Source: Jatrophihabitans sp.
GTDB taxonomy: Bacteria; Actinomycetota; Actinomycetes; Mycobacteriales; Jatrophihabitantaceae
Direction of reading: 5' to 3'
DNA: 48,434 nucleotides
Assembly (NCBI GenBank): GCA_025963285.1
Contig: JAOPUX010000120.1
Span: forward strand, 1 to 48,434
This document shows, one piece after another, positions 7,400-16,959 of the stretch (its first letter is position 1; the number at the start of each line of letters is the position of its first letter). The position numbers and the translations under genes are program-made. The notes below the pieces were generated by a model, which saw nothing but the letters and a program-made list of their open reading frames with translations, had not been told where the DNA came from and made no database searches.

Positions 7400-8293
7400 A
7401 TGACCTGGGCAGTGACGGCACGTGCTCAGGCCGGAGTGATCACGCGTACCCAGCTGCGCGACGCCGGTCTGACGGACGACCAGATCAACATCTTGATTCG
7501 TACTGCGGCTCTCGTGCCGCTCTGGCGGGGCATCCACATCGTGCGCGGCGCTCCGCTGACCTACGACGCGAGGCTCTGGGCAGCGGTTCTCGGCCTCGAC
7601 GGCATACTCGGGTTTGGCACGGCCGCACACCTGTGGGGCGTCACCGACCGACCGGATTGCATTGAAGTGATCATTCCGCGCGCGGCGCACCGCTGGCGCC
7701 ATCCTGAGGTCCGGACCCACCGGATCGATGTCGCGGCCGGCTTCGTCACGACACGCAACGGACTACCGGTGACGGTTCGTCGCGAGACACTGCTCGACCA
7801 CATCGGACGGCTGCGACCCTCCGCTGCGCGACAGCTAGCCGACCGTGCCGTCCAGCGTGGCTGGCTGGTGCCCGCCGACTTCGAGTCGAGGGTCAGCACC
7901 CAGCCGGGACGGATCGGCAATACCCTGCTCCGCGAACTCGGTGCGATGGTGAGCGATGGCGCAGCCGCGACGTCCGAGCGGGTGCTGCATCGGCTCCTCC
8001 GTCGTGCGGGCCTGACCGGATGGGACGCCAACGTCGACGTCTGGTGCGATGGGGAGTTGGTGGCCGTCCTCGATGTCGGCTTTCGGCGGGTCATGCTCGC
8101 GGTGGAGATAGACGGTCTGGCCCACCATCACACTCCGGATCGCTTCCAGCGTGACCGGACGAGGCAGAACCGGCTGGTCGGTCTTGGCTGGACGGTGCTG
8201 CGCTTCACATGGAGCGACCTGGTCGATCGCCCGGGCTATGTGGTCGCCACGATCCGCCATCACCTCCGGAATAGTGGTTCGGAAGCGGGCTGA
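7400..8293 (+). CDS. DUF559-type protein: AbiEi-like HTH plus PD-(D/E)XK-like nuclease domain
   Basis: 297 residues from ATG 7400. The N-terminal 90 residues (GVITRTQLRDAGLTDDQI..., PLWRGIHIVRG) resemble the winged-helix of AbiEi-family antitoxins. The C-terminal 110 residues (SERVLHRLLRRAGLTGWDAN, AVLDVGFRRVMLAVEIDG, HHHTPDRFQRDRTRQNRL, GWTVLRFTWSDL) match DUF559, a Vsr-like PD-(D/E)XK fold. The Asp of VLDVGF and the Glu of VEIDG would be the metal ligands. Such genes are multicopy in actinobacteria and their role is unknown. This one sits between two related palindromes. Its last residues (NSGSEAG) and its TGA are encoded by the second palindrome, so the C-terminus was supplied or reshaped by that element. 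Confidence 0.82.
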   Translation: MTWAVTARAQAGVITRTQLRDAGLTDDQINILIRTAALVPLWRGIHIVRGAPLTYDARLWAAVLGLDGILGFGTAAHLWGVTDRPDCIEVIIPRAAHRWRHPEVRTHRIDVAAGFVTTRNGLPVTVRRETLLDHIGRLRPSAARQLADRAVQRGWLVPADFESRVSTQPGRIGNTLLRELGAMVSDGAAATSERVLHRLLRRAGLTGWDANVDVWCDGELVAVLDVGFRRVMLAVEIDGLAHHHTPDRFQRDRTRQNRLVGLGWTVLRFTWSDLVDRPGYVVATIRHHLRNSGSEAG

Positions 8294-8316
8294 GCGCCCG
8301 CTTCCGAACCACTATT
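8270..8316. repeat. 21-bp perfect palindrome, AATAGTGGTTCGGA family, copy B
   Basis: Arms 8270-8290 and 8296-8316 are exact complements around TGAGC. The arm differs from copy A (7293) at one base in the 18-base core. The TGA of the plus-strand gene (8291-8293) lies in the loop, and the TAG of the convergent SDR gene (8314-8312) lies in the right arm, so the palindrome ends both reading frames and probably both transcripts. Confidence 0.87.
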
Positions 8317-9067
8317 TGGGTAGTTGGTGGCGGGCGACCTTGTGGGGCGCGGCCTGAGCCAGGGGTTTCACCACCAGGAGGTCGACGTTGACGTGCGCGG
8401 GCCGGGTCACGACGAAGGCGATGCAGTCGGCGATGTCGTCGGCGCTGAGCGGGTTCTCGACGCCGGCGTAGACGCGGTCGGCCGCGGCCTGGTCGCCGCG
8501 GAGCCGCACCCGCGAGAACTCCTCGGTGCGCACCATGCCCGGCGCCACCTCGGTGACACGCACCGGCCGGCCGTTGAGCTCCAGGCGCAGCGTCTCGACG
8601 AGTGCCGCCGCGCCGTGCTTGGCTGCCGTGTACCCCGCGCCGCCCTCGTAGACGAGGTGCCCGGCGATCGAGCCGGTCACCACCACATGGCCGCCGTCGC
8701 CGGCCTCCAGGGCGGGCAGCAGGGCCTGCGTGACGCGAAGGACCCCGAGCACGTTGGTGTCGAACATCGCCTGCCAGTCGGCGGGGTCGGCCCGTTCGAT
8801 GGGCTCAGTGCCGATCGCCCCGCCCGCGTTGTTCACCAGCACCGCGATGTCGGGCAGCTCCGAGGCCAGCGCGGCGACGGACGACGGCGACGTGACATCG
8901 AGCGTCACGGCCCGGATTCCGGGGGTCGAGGCGGCGAGCTCATCGAGGCGTTCCCGCCGTCGCGCAGCGGCCACGACCTCGTAGCCCTCGGCCGCTAGCC
9001 GCCGTGCCGTGGCCGCTCCGATCCCGCTGCTGGCGCCGGTGACGACCGCGATCCCACGTGTGCTCAT
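8312..9067 (-). CDS. Short-chain dehydrogenase/reductase (SDR)
   Basis: 251 residues from ATG 9067 with AGGAG upstream. It is a classical SDR oxidoreductase: the dinucleotide-binding TGASSGIG is at residues 10-17, NNAGG at about 85, the catalytic Ser in VVTGSIAG, and YTAAKHGAA supplies the YxxxK pair. Residues after strand 2 (AARRRERL) suggest NADP(H). The substrate is unknown. The position between murB and mshA matches Rv0484c of M. tuberculosis as I recall it. The last residues (HQLPK) and stop codon are encoded by the palindrome shared with the convergent DUF559 gene. Confidence 0.9.
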   Translation of the reverse strand: MSTRGIAVVTGASSGIGAATARRLAAEGYEVVAAARRRERLDELAASTPGIRAVTLDVTSPSSVAALASELPDIAVLVNNAGGAIGTEPIERADPADWQAMFDTNVLGVLRVTQALLPALEAGDGGHVVVTGSIAGHLVYEGGAGYTAAKHGAAALVETLRLELNGRPVRVTEVAPGMVRTEEFSRVRLRGDQAAADRVYAGVENPLSADDIADCIAFVVTRPAHVNVDLLVVKPLAQAAPHKVARHQLPK

Positions 9068-9146
9068 GACCTCGATTCTCCTACTCAGGCATGATCGGGG
9101 GTGCGTGGTGGTTGGGTAGGACGTGACGAACCGGGAAGGAGCAGCT

Positions 9147-10415
9147 GTGCAGCGCAGGTCGCCGAGGCGGGTAGCCATGCTCAGCGTGCATACGTCGCCC
9201 CTCGATCCGCCCGGCTGCGGCGACGCCGGCGGCATGAACGTGTACGTCGTCGAGACGGCCCGTCGCCTGGCACAGCGCGGCATCGAGGTCGAGATCTTCA
9301 CCCGCCGCACGTCCAGCGATCAGCAGCGCCTGGTCGAACTCGAGCCGGGCGTGCTCGTCCACAACATCACCGCGGGCCCGTATGAGGGGCTGGCCAAGGA
9401 CGACTTGCCGGCCCAGCTCTGCGCCTTCACCGCCGGCGTGCTGCGTACCGAGGCCTTCCAGGATCCGGGCTGGTACGACGTGATCCACTCGCACTACTGG
9501 CTCTCCGCACAGGTGGGCTGGCTGGTCCGCGACCGCTGGGGCGTGCCGCTGGTCCACTCCGCGCACACGCTGGCCAAGGTGAAGAACCTCTCGCTGGCCG
9601 AGGGGGACGCCCCGGAGCCGCGGGCCCGTGTGATCGGCGAGGAGCAGGTGGTGGCCGAGGCCGACCGCCTGATCGCCTCCACCGAGGACGAGGCCCGCCA
9701 GCTCGTCGACCTCTACGACGCCGACCCCGGGGCCGTCTGCACGGTCGCGCCCGGCGTCGACCTGCAGACCTTCACGCCCGGCTCGCGCTCCGCGGCCCGC
9801 ACCCGGCTGGGCCTGGATATGGACCGTCCGACGCTGCTCTTCGTCGGCCGCATCCAGCCGCTCAAGGCCCCGGACCTGCTGCTGCGTGCCGCGTACCGGC
9901 TCAAGCAGGACGTGCCGAACCTGCAGGTGGTGATCGTCGGCGGCCCCAGCGGCTCGGGGATGGCGCTGCCGGGCTGGCTCACCGACCTCGCCCATCAGCT
10001 CGACCTCGGCGACACCGTCCGCTTCGCCCCGCCCGCGCACCGCGACGTGGTGGCCGAGTACTACCGCGCGGCCGACGTCACCGTGGTGCCGAGCCACACC
10101 GAGTCCTTCGGTCTCGTGGCGCTGGAGTCCCAGGCCTGCGGCACCCCGGTGGTGGCCGCGGCGGTCGGTGGCCTGCCCACCGCGGTGGCCGACGGTACCT
10201 CCGGCCTGCTCGTCGACGGTCACGACCCGCAGCAGTGGTCGTCCGTGCTGGGCCGGCTGCTCGCCGACCGGCATCAGCTCGATCACCTCAGCCGCAACGC
10301 CCGCGCGCACGCGAAGCGGTTCTCCTGGGAGCGCACCACAGACGGCCTGCTCGAGGCCTATCTCGAGGCCGACCACGCCTTGCACGCCCAGCGTCTGCAG
10401 GTCGTCGGACAGTGA
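9147..10415 (+). CDS. mshA: D-inositol-3-phosphate glycosyltransferase MshA
   Basis: 422 residues from GTG 9147, chosen because AAGGAG (9136-9141) lies five bases upstream; an in-frame GTG at 9123 would add eight residues without such a site. MshA transfers GlcNAc from UDP-GlcNAc to inositol-3-phosphate, the first step of mycothiol synthesis. It is a GT-B (GT4) enzyme. The acceptor side has [20 protein letters not shown] near the start and [13 protein letters not shown]. The donor side has [19 protein letters not shown] and the [20 protein letters not shown] donor-binding stretch. The next gene overlaps its stop. Confidence 0.96.
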   Translation: MQRRSPRRVAMLSVHTSPLDPPGCGDAGGMNVYVVETARRLAQRGIEVEIFTRRTSSDQQRLVELEPGVLVHNITAGPYEGLAKDDLPAQLCAFTAGVLRTEAFQDPGWYDVIHSHYWLSAQVGWLVRDRWGVPLVHSAHTLAKVKNLSLAEGDAPEPRARVIGEEQVVAEADRLIASTEDEARQLVDLYDADPGAVCTVAPGVDLQTFTPGSRSAARTRLGLDMDRPTLLFVGRIQPLKAPDLLLRAAYRLKQDVPNLQVVIVGGPSGSGMALPGWLTDLAHQLDLGDTVRFAPPAHRDVVAEYYRAADVTVVPSHTESFGLVALESQACGTPVVAAAVGGLPTAVADGTSGLLVDGHDPQQWSSVLGRLLADRHQLDHLSRNARAHAKRFSWERTTDGLLEAYLEADHALHAQRLQVVGQ

Positions 10416-10927
10416 GTACCGCGGAGGTCATCGAGGCGGCTCTGACCGACCTCGAGCTCGACTTCGAGCGGCACGACGACGGCCGCTTCGTGGTCGCGCT
10501 ACCGGGCGAGAAGCGGCTCAAGACGGCCTGCTGGCTGACCGTCGGGGCGCACGCCCTGGAGATCGAGGCGTTCGTGATGCGCCGCCCGGACGAGAACCAC
10601 GAGCGGGTCTATGAGTTCCTGCTGCAGCGCAACGTCCGCATGTACGCCGTCTCGTGGGCCATCGACGGCAACGGTGACGTCTACCTCGCCGGCCGGGTGC
10701 CGCTGAGCTCGGTCACCGCCGAGGAGATCGACCGCATCCTCGGCGCGGTGCTCGAGTACGCCGACGGCAGCTTCAACGTGATGCTCGAGCTCGGGTTCGG
10801 CTCGTCGATCAAGCGCGAGTGGGAGTGGCGGGTGAAGCGCGGGGAGTCCCTGGCCAACCTGGCCGCCTTCGAGACCTTCGCGAAGCGACCAGTCGAGGAG
10901 CCGGTCGCGAGGCGACCGGTCGAGTAA
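10412..10927 (+). CDS. YbjN domain-containing protein
   Basis: 171 residues. The GTG start overlaps the mshA stop in a GTGA, so translation is coupled. The sequence follows the YbjN fold: an N-terminal helix ([17 protein letters not shown]), antiparallel strands ([38 protein letters not shown]), and [19 protein letters not shown]. YbjN proteins are chaperone-like in shape, and no biochemical role is known for the actinobacterial type. The same gene follows mshA in mycobacteria, so a link to mycothiol metabolism or stress is plausible but unproven. The C-terminal tail repeats a [14 protein letters not shown] unit. Confidence 0.88.
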   Translation: MSTAEVIEAALTDLELDFERHDDGRFVVALPGEKRLKTACWLTVGAHALEIEAFVMRRPDENHERVYEFLLQRNVRMYAVSWAIDGNGDVYLAGRVPLSSVTAEEIDRILGAVLEYADGSFNVMLELGFGSSIKREWEWRVKRGESLANLAAFETFAKRPVEEPVARRPVE

Positions 10928-10930
10928 TAC

Positions 10931-10948
10931 CGCTACGGTTGCGTAGCG
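10931..10948. promoter_or_regulatory. TetR-type operator, copy 1
   Basis: CGCTACG-GTTG-CGTAGCG is a perfect dyad with a four-base centre, directly upstream of the MFS exporter and TetR pair. It is the natural binding site for the repressor encoded by the second gene. Confidence 0.65.
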
Positions 10949-10969
10949 TAACTTCGTCTGCTTCTATAT

Positions 10970-10987
10970 CGCTACGGAAACGTGTCG
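10970..10987. promoter_or_regulatory. TetR-type operator, copy 2 (imperfect)
   Basis: CGCTACG-GAAA-CGTGTCG repeats the first dyad 39 bases downstream with two mismatches in the right half. It follows a TATATC -10-like hexamer (10965-10970), so a bound repressor would cover the transcription start region. Confidence 0.5.
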
Positions 10988-11002
10988 ATATTAGGGAAGA
11001 CG

Positions 11003-12697
11003 ATGGACGAGAAGACGATCCACAACCGGCGCTGGGCGATCCTCGGCGTGCTGGTGCTCTGCCTGCTTGTCGTGATCCTCGACAACACGATCCTCAACGT
11101 GGCGCTGAAGACCATCCAGGCCGACCTCGACGCCTCGCAGAGCGAGATGCAGTGGGCCGTGGACAGCTACGCGCTGGTCTTCGCCGGGATGCTGATCACC
11201 GCGGGCATCCTGGGTGATCGCCTCGGCCGGAAGAAGGTCCTGCTCTTCGGCATGGTGGCCTTCGGGGCCACGTCGGCGCTCTGCTCCTTCGCCGGTTCCC
11301 CGCTGCAGCTCGTCATCTTCCGCGCGCTGATGGGCATCGGCGCCGCCGCCGTGCAGCCACAGACGCTGTCGATCATCAGCAACGTCTTCGAGCCGCACGA
11401 GCGCCCGAAGGCCATCGGCATCTGGGCCGGCGCCTCGGGCATGGCCATCGCGCTGGGTCCGATCACCGGCGGCATCCTGCTCAAGTACTTCTGGTGGGGC
11501 TCGATCTTCCTGGTCAACGTGCCGATCGTCATCGTCGGCGTCATCGCGATCTTCATCCTGGTGCCGGAGTCGAAGAACCCGAATCCGGGCCGCCCGGACC
11601 CCAGCGGCGTGCTGCTGTCGATGGTGGCGCTCGTGACCCTCGTCTACGGCGTGATCCAGGGCGGCGACACCAACCACTGGCTGCGCTGGAACACCGCCGG
11701 CATGATCGTGCTCGGCCTGGTGCTACTCGCGCTCTTCGTCCGGCAGCAGAACCGCAGCAAGAACCCGACGATCGACATGTCACTGTTCACCAACCGGCAC
11801 TTCACCGCCGGCTCGCTCTCGATCGCGGTGACGTTCTTCGCCCTCACCGGCTCGACTTTCTACCTGGCGTACTTCATGCAGGCCGTCCGCGGCTACACCC
11901 CGCTCTCGGCGGGGCTCGCGCTGATCGCGGTGGCCGCCGCGGTGATGATCGCCGCACCGCAGTCGGCCAAGCTCTCGGCCCGCTTCGGCCCGCGCGTGGT
12001 CACCGGCATCGGGATGACGGTCTTCGGCCTCACCATGGCCTCCTTCGCGCTCTCCACCCAGACGATGCCGCAGTGGGTGATCGAGGTCGCGATGGCCGGC
12101 ATGGGCACGGGCATGGGGTTGACGATGTCCCCCGCCACGAACGCGATCATGGGCGCCGTGCCGCGGGAGAAGGCCGGTGCGGGCTCGGCCGTCAACAACA
12201 CGATCCGGCAGGTGGCCGCAGCGCTCGGCGTGGCGATCCTCGGCTCGATCCTGGCCGTGACGTTCCGCAGCCACCTGGGGGCCGACACCCCGGCGCAGAC
12301 GGCCGCCAGCCTCGACCGGCCCGCTGCGGTGGTCTCCCACCTGCCCCGGGCCGAGCAGGTCGGCCCGCTCGTCAGCACGGATACGTCGCAGTCGATCGGC
12401 AATGCCTTCGAGTTCGCGGCCGAGGCGCAGGGCGCGCTGCAGGCCCGCGCCGGTGCCGCCAACCTCACGCCCGCGCAGGTCGACAAGGCTCGCGCGCAGG
12501 ATCAGGCTGTTCTCGGGCAGTTCCTCGGCAAGACGAAGGTGGCCTTCATGTCCGGCATGCACGTCACGTCGCTGGTGGCGGGGTTCGTCGTGCTGCTCGG
12601 CGCGCTGATGGCCTTCCGGTTCCTGCCGGGGCGGCGCGAATTCGGCGGGGCCCACGCCGTAGCGCCGGGGACGGCGACCGAGGCGGTCGGGGTGTGA
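11003..12697 (+). CDS. MFS multidrug exporter, DHA2 (EmrB/QacA) family
   Basis: 564 residues from ATG 11003 with AGGGAAG upstream; a GTG at 10982 is possible but falls in the second operator. It is a proton-coupled drug exporter of the inner membrane with about 14 hydrophobic segments. Helix 1 ends in [10 protein letters not shown], the motif typical of DHA2 proteins. Motif A is [13 protein letters not shown], and motif C is in [17 protein letters not shown] long extracytoplasmic loop (about residues 425-500, rich in Ala and Gln) precedes the last helix. The substrate is unknown. It overlaps the TetR gene, which suggests drug-inducible expression. The pair interrupts the otherwise conserved mshA-ybjN-gpm order. 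Confidence 0.93.
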   Translation: MDEKTIHNRRWAILGVLVLCLLVVILDNTILNVALKTIQADLDASQSEMQWAVDSYALVFAGMLITAGILGDRLGRKKVLLFGMVAFGATSALCSFAGSPLQLVIFRALMGIGAAAVQPQTLSIISNVFEPHERPKAIGIWAGASGMAIALGPITGGILLKYFWWGSIFLVNVPIVIVGVIAIFILVPESKNPNPGRPDPSGVLLSMVALVTLVYGVIQGGDTNHWLRWNTAGMIVLGLVLLALFVRQQNRSKNPTIDMSLFTNRHFTAGSLSIAVTFFALTGSTFYLAYFMQAVRGYTPLSAGLALIAVAAAVMIAAPQSAKLSARFGPRVVTGIGMTVFGLTMASFALSTQTMPQWVIEVAMAGMGTGMGLTMSPATNAIMGAVPREKAGAGSAVNNTIRQVAAALGVAILGSILAVTFRSHLGADTPAQTAASLDRPAAVVSHLPRAEQVGPLVSTDTSQSIGNAFEFAAEAQGALQARAGAANLTPAQVDKARAQDQAVLGQFLGKTKVAFMSGMHVTSLVAGFVVLLGALMAFRFLPGRREFGGAHAVAPGTATEAVGV

Positions 12698-13281
12698 GCG
12701 TCGCCGTCACCCGCGGTCCCGGCCGGCCGCGCAGCGAGGAGATCGACGCCGCGATCCTGCAGGCCACCATCGACGAGCTGATCGAGCGGGGCTTCCTCGG
12801 CGCGTCGATGGAGTCGATCGCAGCCCGGGCCGGGGTCGCCAAGACCACGCTCTACCGGCGTTGGCCCAACACCACCGAGCTGACGATCGCGGCGATGCGT
12901 ACCTTCGACGCCGACGATGCGGAGCCGCCGGCGGGCACCGTGCGCGAGCAGCTGCTCTGGCTGATCCACCGGATGCGGCGCAAGTGGGGCGATCCGCGCT
13001 TCGCGGCGATGATGCGACGGGTGGCCGCCGACGGCTCCGCCCAGCCGGAGATGTACCGCAGTGCCCGGGACCGGCTCGTGGGCCCGCACTCCGCCCGCAT
13101 GACCGCGGTGCTGCAGCGGGCCATCGACGAGGGCCTGATCCGGCCGGACCTCGACCTCGAGTGGGCCCGGCAGCTGCTCGTCTCGCCGGTGATGGCCGGC
13201 GCGCTGACCCTCAAGGACAAGGTGTCGGCCAAGCAGATCGAACTCACCGTGGACACCGTGTTGAGAGGCCTCGCACCGTAG
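12694..13281 (+). CDS. TetR-family transcriptional repressor
   Basis: 195 residues. The GTG start overlaps the exporter's TGA (GTGA). The N-terminal helix-turn-helix is clear: [20 protein letters not shown], then [20 protein letters not shown] as the turn and recognition helix. The C-terminal ligand domain resembles the TetR_C_11/16 type ([37 protein letters not shown]). It most likely represses its own operon at the two dyads upstream of the exporter and is released by an exported compound. Confidence 0.92.
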   Translation: MSVAVTRGPGRPRSEEIDAAILQATIDELIERGFLGASMESIAARAGVAKTTLYRRWPNTTELTIAAMRTFDADDAEPPAGTVREQLLWLIHRMRRKWGDPRFAAMMRRVAADGSAQPEMYRSARDRLVGPHSARMTAVLQRAIDEGLIRPDLDLEWARQLLVSPVMAGALTLKDKVSAKQIELTVDTVLRGLAP

Positions 13282-13289
13282 CGGGCAGA

Positions 13290-14042
13290 ATGGCCTTCGT
13301 GCCGACACTGATCCTGCTCCGCCATGGCGAGAGCGACTGGAACCAGAAGAACCTCTTCACCGGTTGGGTCGACGTCGACCTCACGCCCAAGGGTGAGGCC
13401 GAGGCACGCCGCGGGGGTGAGCTGCTGCGCGCCGCGGGGGTGCTGCCCGACGTCCTGCACACCTCCCTGCTGCGCCGTGCGATCCGCACGGCGAACATCG
13501 CGCTCGCCAGTGCCGATCGGCACTGGCTGCCCGTCAAGCGGTCGTGGCGGCTCAACGAGCGGCACTACGGCGCGCTGCAGGGCAAGGACAAGGCCGAGGT
13601 GCGTGCCGAGTTCGGCGACGAGCAGTTCATGCTCTGGCGCCGGTCCTACGACGTGCCGCCGCCGCCGATCGCGGCCGACGACGAGTTCAGCCAGGTCGGC
13701 GACCCCCGCTATGCCAACCTGCTCGAGACGGTGCCGCGCACGGAGTGCCTGGCCGATGTGGTCGACCGGCTGCTGCCCTACTGGTACGACGAGATCGTCC
13801 CGGACCTGCGCGCGGGCCGCACCGTGCTGGTCGCCGCCCACGGCAACTCGCTGCGTGCCCTGATCAAGCACCTCGACGGCCTGAGCGACGAGGCGGTGAT
13901 CGCCCTGAACGTCCCCACCGGCATCCCACTGCGCTACGAACTCGACGCCACCACGCTGCTGCCCGTCCGTCCGGCCGACTACCTCGACCCCGACGCCGCC
14001 GCCGCGGCGATCGAGGCCGTGGCCAACCAGGGCAAGAAGTAA
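13290..14042 (+). CDS. gpmA: 2,3-bisphosphoglycerate-dependent phosphoglycerate mutase
   Basis: 250 residues from ATG 13290 (a GTG three codons later is the alternative). It interconverts 3- and 2-phosphoglycerate in glycolysis. The histidine phosphorylated in catalysis is in [12 protein letters not shown], followed by [14 protein letters not shown]. The [14 protein letters not shown] loop contains the conserved Glu, and the second histidine is in [19 protein letters not shown]. The C-terminal [13 protein letters not shown] segment and the length are typical of GpmA. It precedes senX3-regX3 as in mycobacteria (gpm1). Confidence 0.96.
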   Translation: MAFVPTLILLRHGESDWNQKNLFTGWVDVDLTPKGEAEARRGGELLRAAGVLPDVLHTSLLRRAIRTANIALASADRHWLPVKRSWRLNERHYGALQGKDKAEVRAEFGDEQFMLWRRSYDVPPPPIAADDEFSQVGDPRYANLLETVPRTECLADVVDRLLPYWYDEIVPDLRAGRTVLVAAHGNSLRALIKHLDGLSDEAVIALNVPTGIPLRYELDATTLLPVRPADYLDPDAAAAAIEAVANQGKK

Positions 14043-14092
14043 CGCGGGGGTGAACAGCTCGGCATCGGGCTGAGCCGAATCGTGCAAGCCCG

Positions 14093-14098
14093 TACGAT
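14093..14098 (+). promoter_or_regulatory. -10 element of senX3-regX3, leaderless
   Basis: TACGAT lies six bases before the GTG start of senX3. That spacing puts the transcription start at the first base of the start codon. No ribosome site is present. Confidence 0.5.
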
Positions 14099-14104
14099 CG
14101 GTGC

Positions 14105-15339
14105 GTGCTGCTGGCGATCGTCCTTGCCGTCGTTGCCTTCGCTCTCGGCGCGACGGCCTTCGCGGTGCTGCGCCCGGCCACCTCGGCGGCACAGTCGGTG
14201 CCGCCGCCGCGCCCGCGCATCGTCTACAGCCCCGCCGCGTCGCTCTCCTCGCTCGTCGTCGAGGCGCTCGATCAGGGTGTGGTGGTGCTCGACGCCGAGG
14301 ACCGCGTCGTCCTGCTCAACCCCGCCGCCCGCGCGATGAACCTCACCGACGTCGACCGGCTCACCTTCCCCGACCTGGCCGAGCTGGCCCGCCGCGCGCG
14401 TTCGCTGGGCGAGCACCTGCACCGCACCGTCGACCTGCCGATCGGCCGCCTCGGCCGCGAGCCGATCTCGCTGGCCGTCGATGCCGTACCGCTGGTGATC
14501 GAGGACGAGCGGGTCGGCGCCGTGGGGCTGCTGCTGGCCGACATGAGCGAGCACCGCCGCCTCGAGGCCGTGCGCCGCGACTTCGTCGCCAACGTCTCCC
14601 ACGAGCTGAAGACGCCCGTCGGCGCGCTCACGCTGCTGGCCGAGGCCGTGCAGGACGCCGCCGACGACCCTGAGGCGGTGGCCCGCTTCGCCGGACGCAT
14701 GCAGCACGAGGGCACCCGCCTGGCCCGGCTCGTGCAGGAGCTGATGGAGCTCTCCCGGGTGCAGGGCGCCGACCCCATGCCCGGCGCGGAGATCGTCGAC
14801 GTCCGCGACCTGCTCACCGAGTCCGTCGATCGGTCCCGGCTGGCCGCCGAGCAGGCCTCGATCACGATCGAGCTGCACTGTGCCGACGACACCCTCGCGG
14901 TGCGGGGCAGCGAGGCCCAGCTGACCACCGCGGTCTCCAACCTCGTCGACAACGCCATCGCCTACAGCGGCGCCGGCACCCGCATCGCTGTGCAGGCCTC
15001 GGCCACGAGTGACCACCAGGCGCGCCCCACCGTCGACATCTCCGTCTCCGACCAGGGTCTCGGAATCGAGGCCGACGACGTCGACCGGATCTTCGAACGC
15101 TTCTACCGGGTCGACCAGGCGCGGTCGCGCCGGACCGGCGGGACGGGTCTCGGGCTTGCGATCGTCAAGAACATCGTGACGAACCACCTGGGAACAGTTG
15201 CGGTACACAGCACAGTCGGCCAGGGCTCGACGTTCACGATTCGTCTACCACGCGTTCATGAAGGTGCGTCATCGTCCATGGTGGAACGACGTGATGACAC
15301 GACAACAATCGTGCAGACGAGCGCGACGGAAGGGCGAGC

Positions 15340-15343
<4 letters not shown>
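14105..15343 (+). CDS. senX3: Sensor histidine kinase SenX3
   Basis: 412 residues from GTG 14105. In mycobacteria this kinase senses phosphate limitation and phosphorylates RegX3. One hydrophobic N-terminal segment (residues 2-22) anchors it. A PAS-like domain follows (VVLDAEDRVVLLNPAARAM). The H box is VANVSHELKTPVGALTLLAE with the phospho-accepting His. The N box is LVDNAIAYSG, the G1 box VSDQGLGIEADD, the F box FERFYRVDQARS, and the G2 box GTGLGLAIVKN. The stop overlaps the regX3 start in an ATGA. Adjacent to gpmA as in mycobacteria. Confidence 0.95.
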
Positions 15344-16020
<677 letters not shown>

Positions 16021-16031
16021 TCCTGCGTGGC

Positions 16032-16099
16032 CCTGTGTCATTGATACGTGCGCACCACGACTCGCCGTTGTAGGCCTGCGCGGGTATCAGTGATACGGG
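16032..16099. repeat. TGATACG-family stem-loop, copy 1
   Basis: Positions 16032-16047 can pair with 16084-16099 over 16 bases if G-U pairs are allowed. The internal sequence, TGATACG followed by CGCACC, CGAC, CGCCG and ending GTATCAGTG, matches the element at 18771-18818 position by position. It lies between regX3 and a convergent gene and should act as a terminator for both. Confidence 0.65.
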
Positions 16100-16103
16100 C
16101 CCC

Positions 16104-16934
16104 TCAGCTGCCGTAGGGCTTAGCTACCAGGCCGAGGTTGCGGGACGCGGTGGTGGCGGGATGGTCGGCGACCATGCCCTGCTCGAGGCGGCGCTGGCAG
16201 AGGGAGGCCAGCTCGTCGTAGCCGGGCTGCCCGATCAGTGCGACGAGCTCCGGGCCGTAGCTGACGTACATCGGCACGCCGCCGACGTGGGCCTCGGGCG
16301 AGGAGGTGCAGTACCAGTCGAGGTCGTGGCCACCCTCGCCCCAACCGCGGCGGTCGAACTCGGCGATCGTGGTGCGCAGGATGCGGGTCGTGTCGACGCG
16401 GTCGACCCACTCCTGCTCGCGACGCACCGGCAGCTGCCAGCAGACCTCGGGCTTGGTCTCGAGCGGGTTGAGGCCCAGCCGCAGGGCCAGGCCGTGCAGC
16501 GCACAGCCGATGCCGCCAGGGTGATCGGCCCGGTTGGCGAAGATGCAGGCACCGTCGTGCACGCGGGTCTTGTTGCGCCCCTCGTCGTCGTCCTCGGCGG
16601 GGACGATGACGTTCAGCTTGCCCTTCTTGCCGTCGTGGCCGAGGTCGTGGAACTGCCAGTCGTCTGGGGTCAGCTGCTTGACGAAGCCGCGCACCCGCTT
16701 CTCGTCGTCCTTGTCGGAGAAGTACGCGCCGTGATTGCAGCAGCCGGTGGCCTCCTGGCCGACCACGGTGCCGTGGCAGCCGCGGCCGAAGATGCAGGTC
16801 CAGCGCGAGCAGAGCCAGGTGAGGTCGGCCCTGATCCAGTGCTCGTCGTCGGCAGGATCGACGAACTCGATCCACTCGCGGGGGAAATCCAACGACACTT
16901 CGTCGAGAGGGGCTGAGGTCACGGCGTCGGTCAC
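16104..16934 (-). CDS. Conserved Cys-rich protein, Rv0495c-like
   Basis: 276 residues from GTG 16934, chosen because TACGCT lies six bases upstream and because the coding-like sequence begins there. I do not recognise a biochemical function. About a dozen Cys and several His are present, many grouped: [37 protein letters not shown] and [10 protein letters not shown]. That pattern suggests an Fe-S or zinc site, as in DUF3109/YkgJ-like proteins, but this is by eye. The gene's position, divergent from ppx, is the same as Rv0495c as I recall it. No signal peptide or membrane segment. Confidence 0.8.
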   Translation of the reverse strand: MTDAVTSAPLDEVSLDFPREWIEFVDPADDEHWIRADLTWLCSRWTCIFGRGCHGTVVGQEATGCCNHGAYFSDKDDEKRVRGFVKQLTPDDWQFHDLGHDGKKGKLNVIVPAEDDDEGRNKTRVHDGACIFANRADHPGGIGCALHGLALRLGLNPLETKPEVCWQLPVRREQEWVDRVDTTRILRTTIAEFDRRGWGEGGHDLDWYCTSSPEAHVGGVPMYVSYGPELVALIGQPGYDELASLCQRRLEQGMVADHPATTASRNLGLVAKPYGS

Positions 16935-16940
16935 CCGGTG

Positions 16941-16953
16941 AGCGTAATAGGGT
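16941..16953. promoter_or_regulatory. Back-to-back leaderless promoters
   Basis: TACGCT on the minus strand (16946-16941) and TAGGGT on the plus strand (16948-16953) each sit exactly six bases before their start codons (16934 and 16960). Only one base separates the two -10 hexamers, so polymerase cannot occupy both at once. Confidence 0.5.
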
Positions 16954-16959
16954 CCGATA

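Noticed and set aside
10982-11002. Upstream GTG start for the MFS exporter
   Set aside because: It falls inside the second operator and lacks a ribosome site; ATG 11003 has AGGGAAG upstream.
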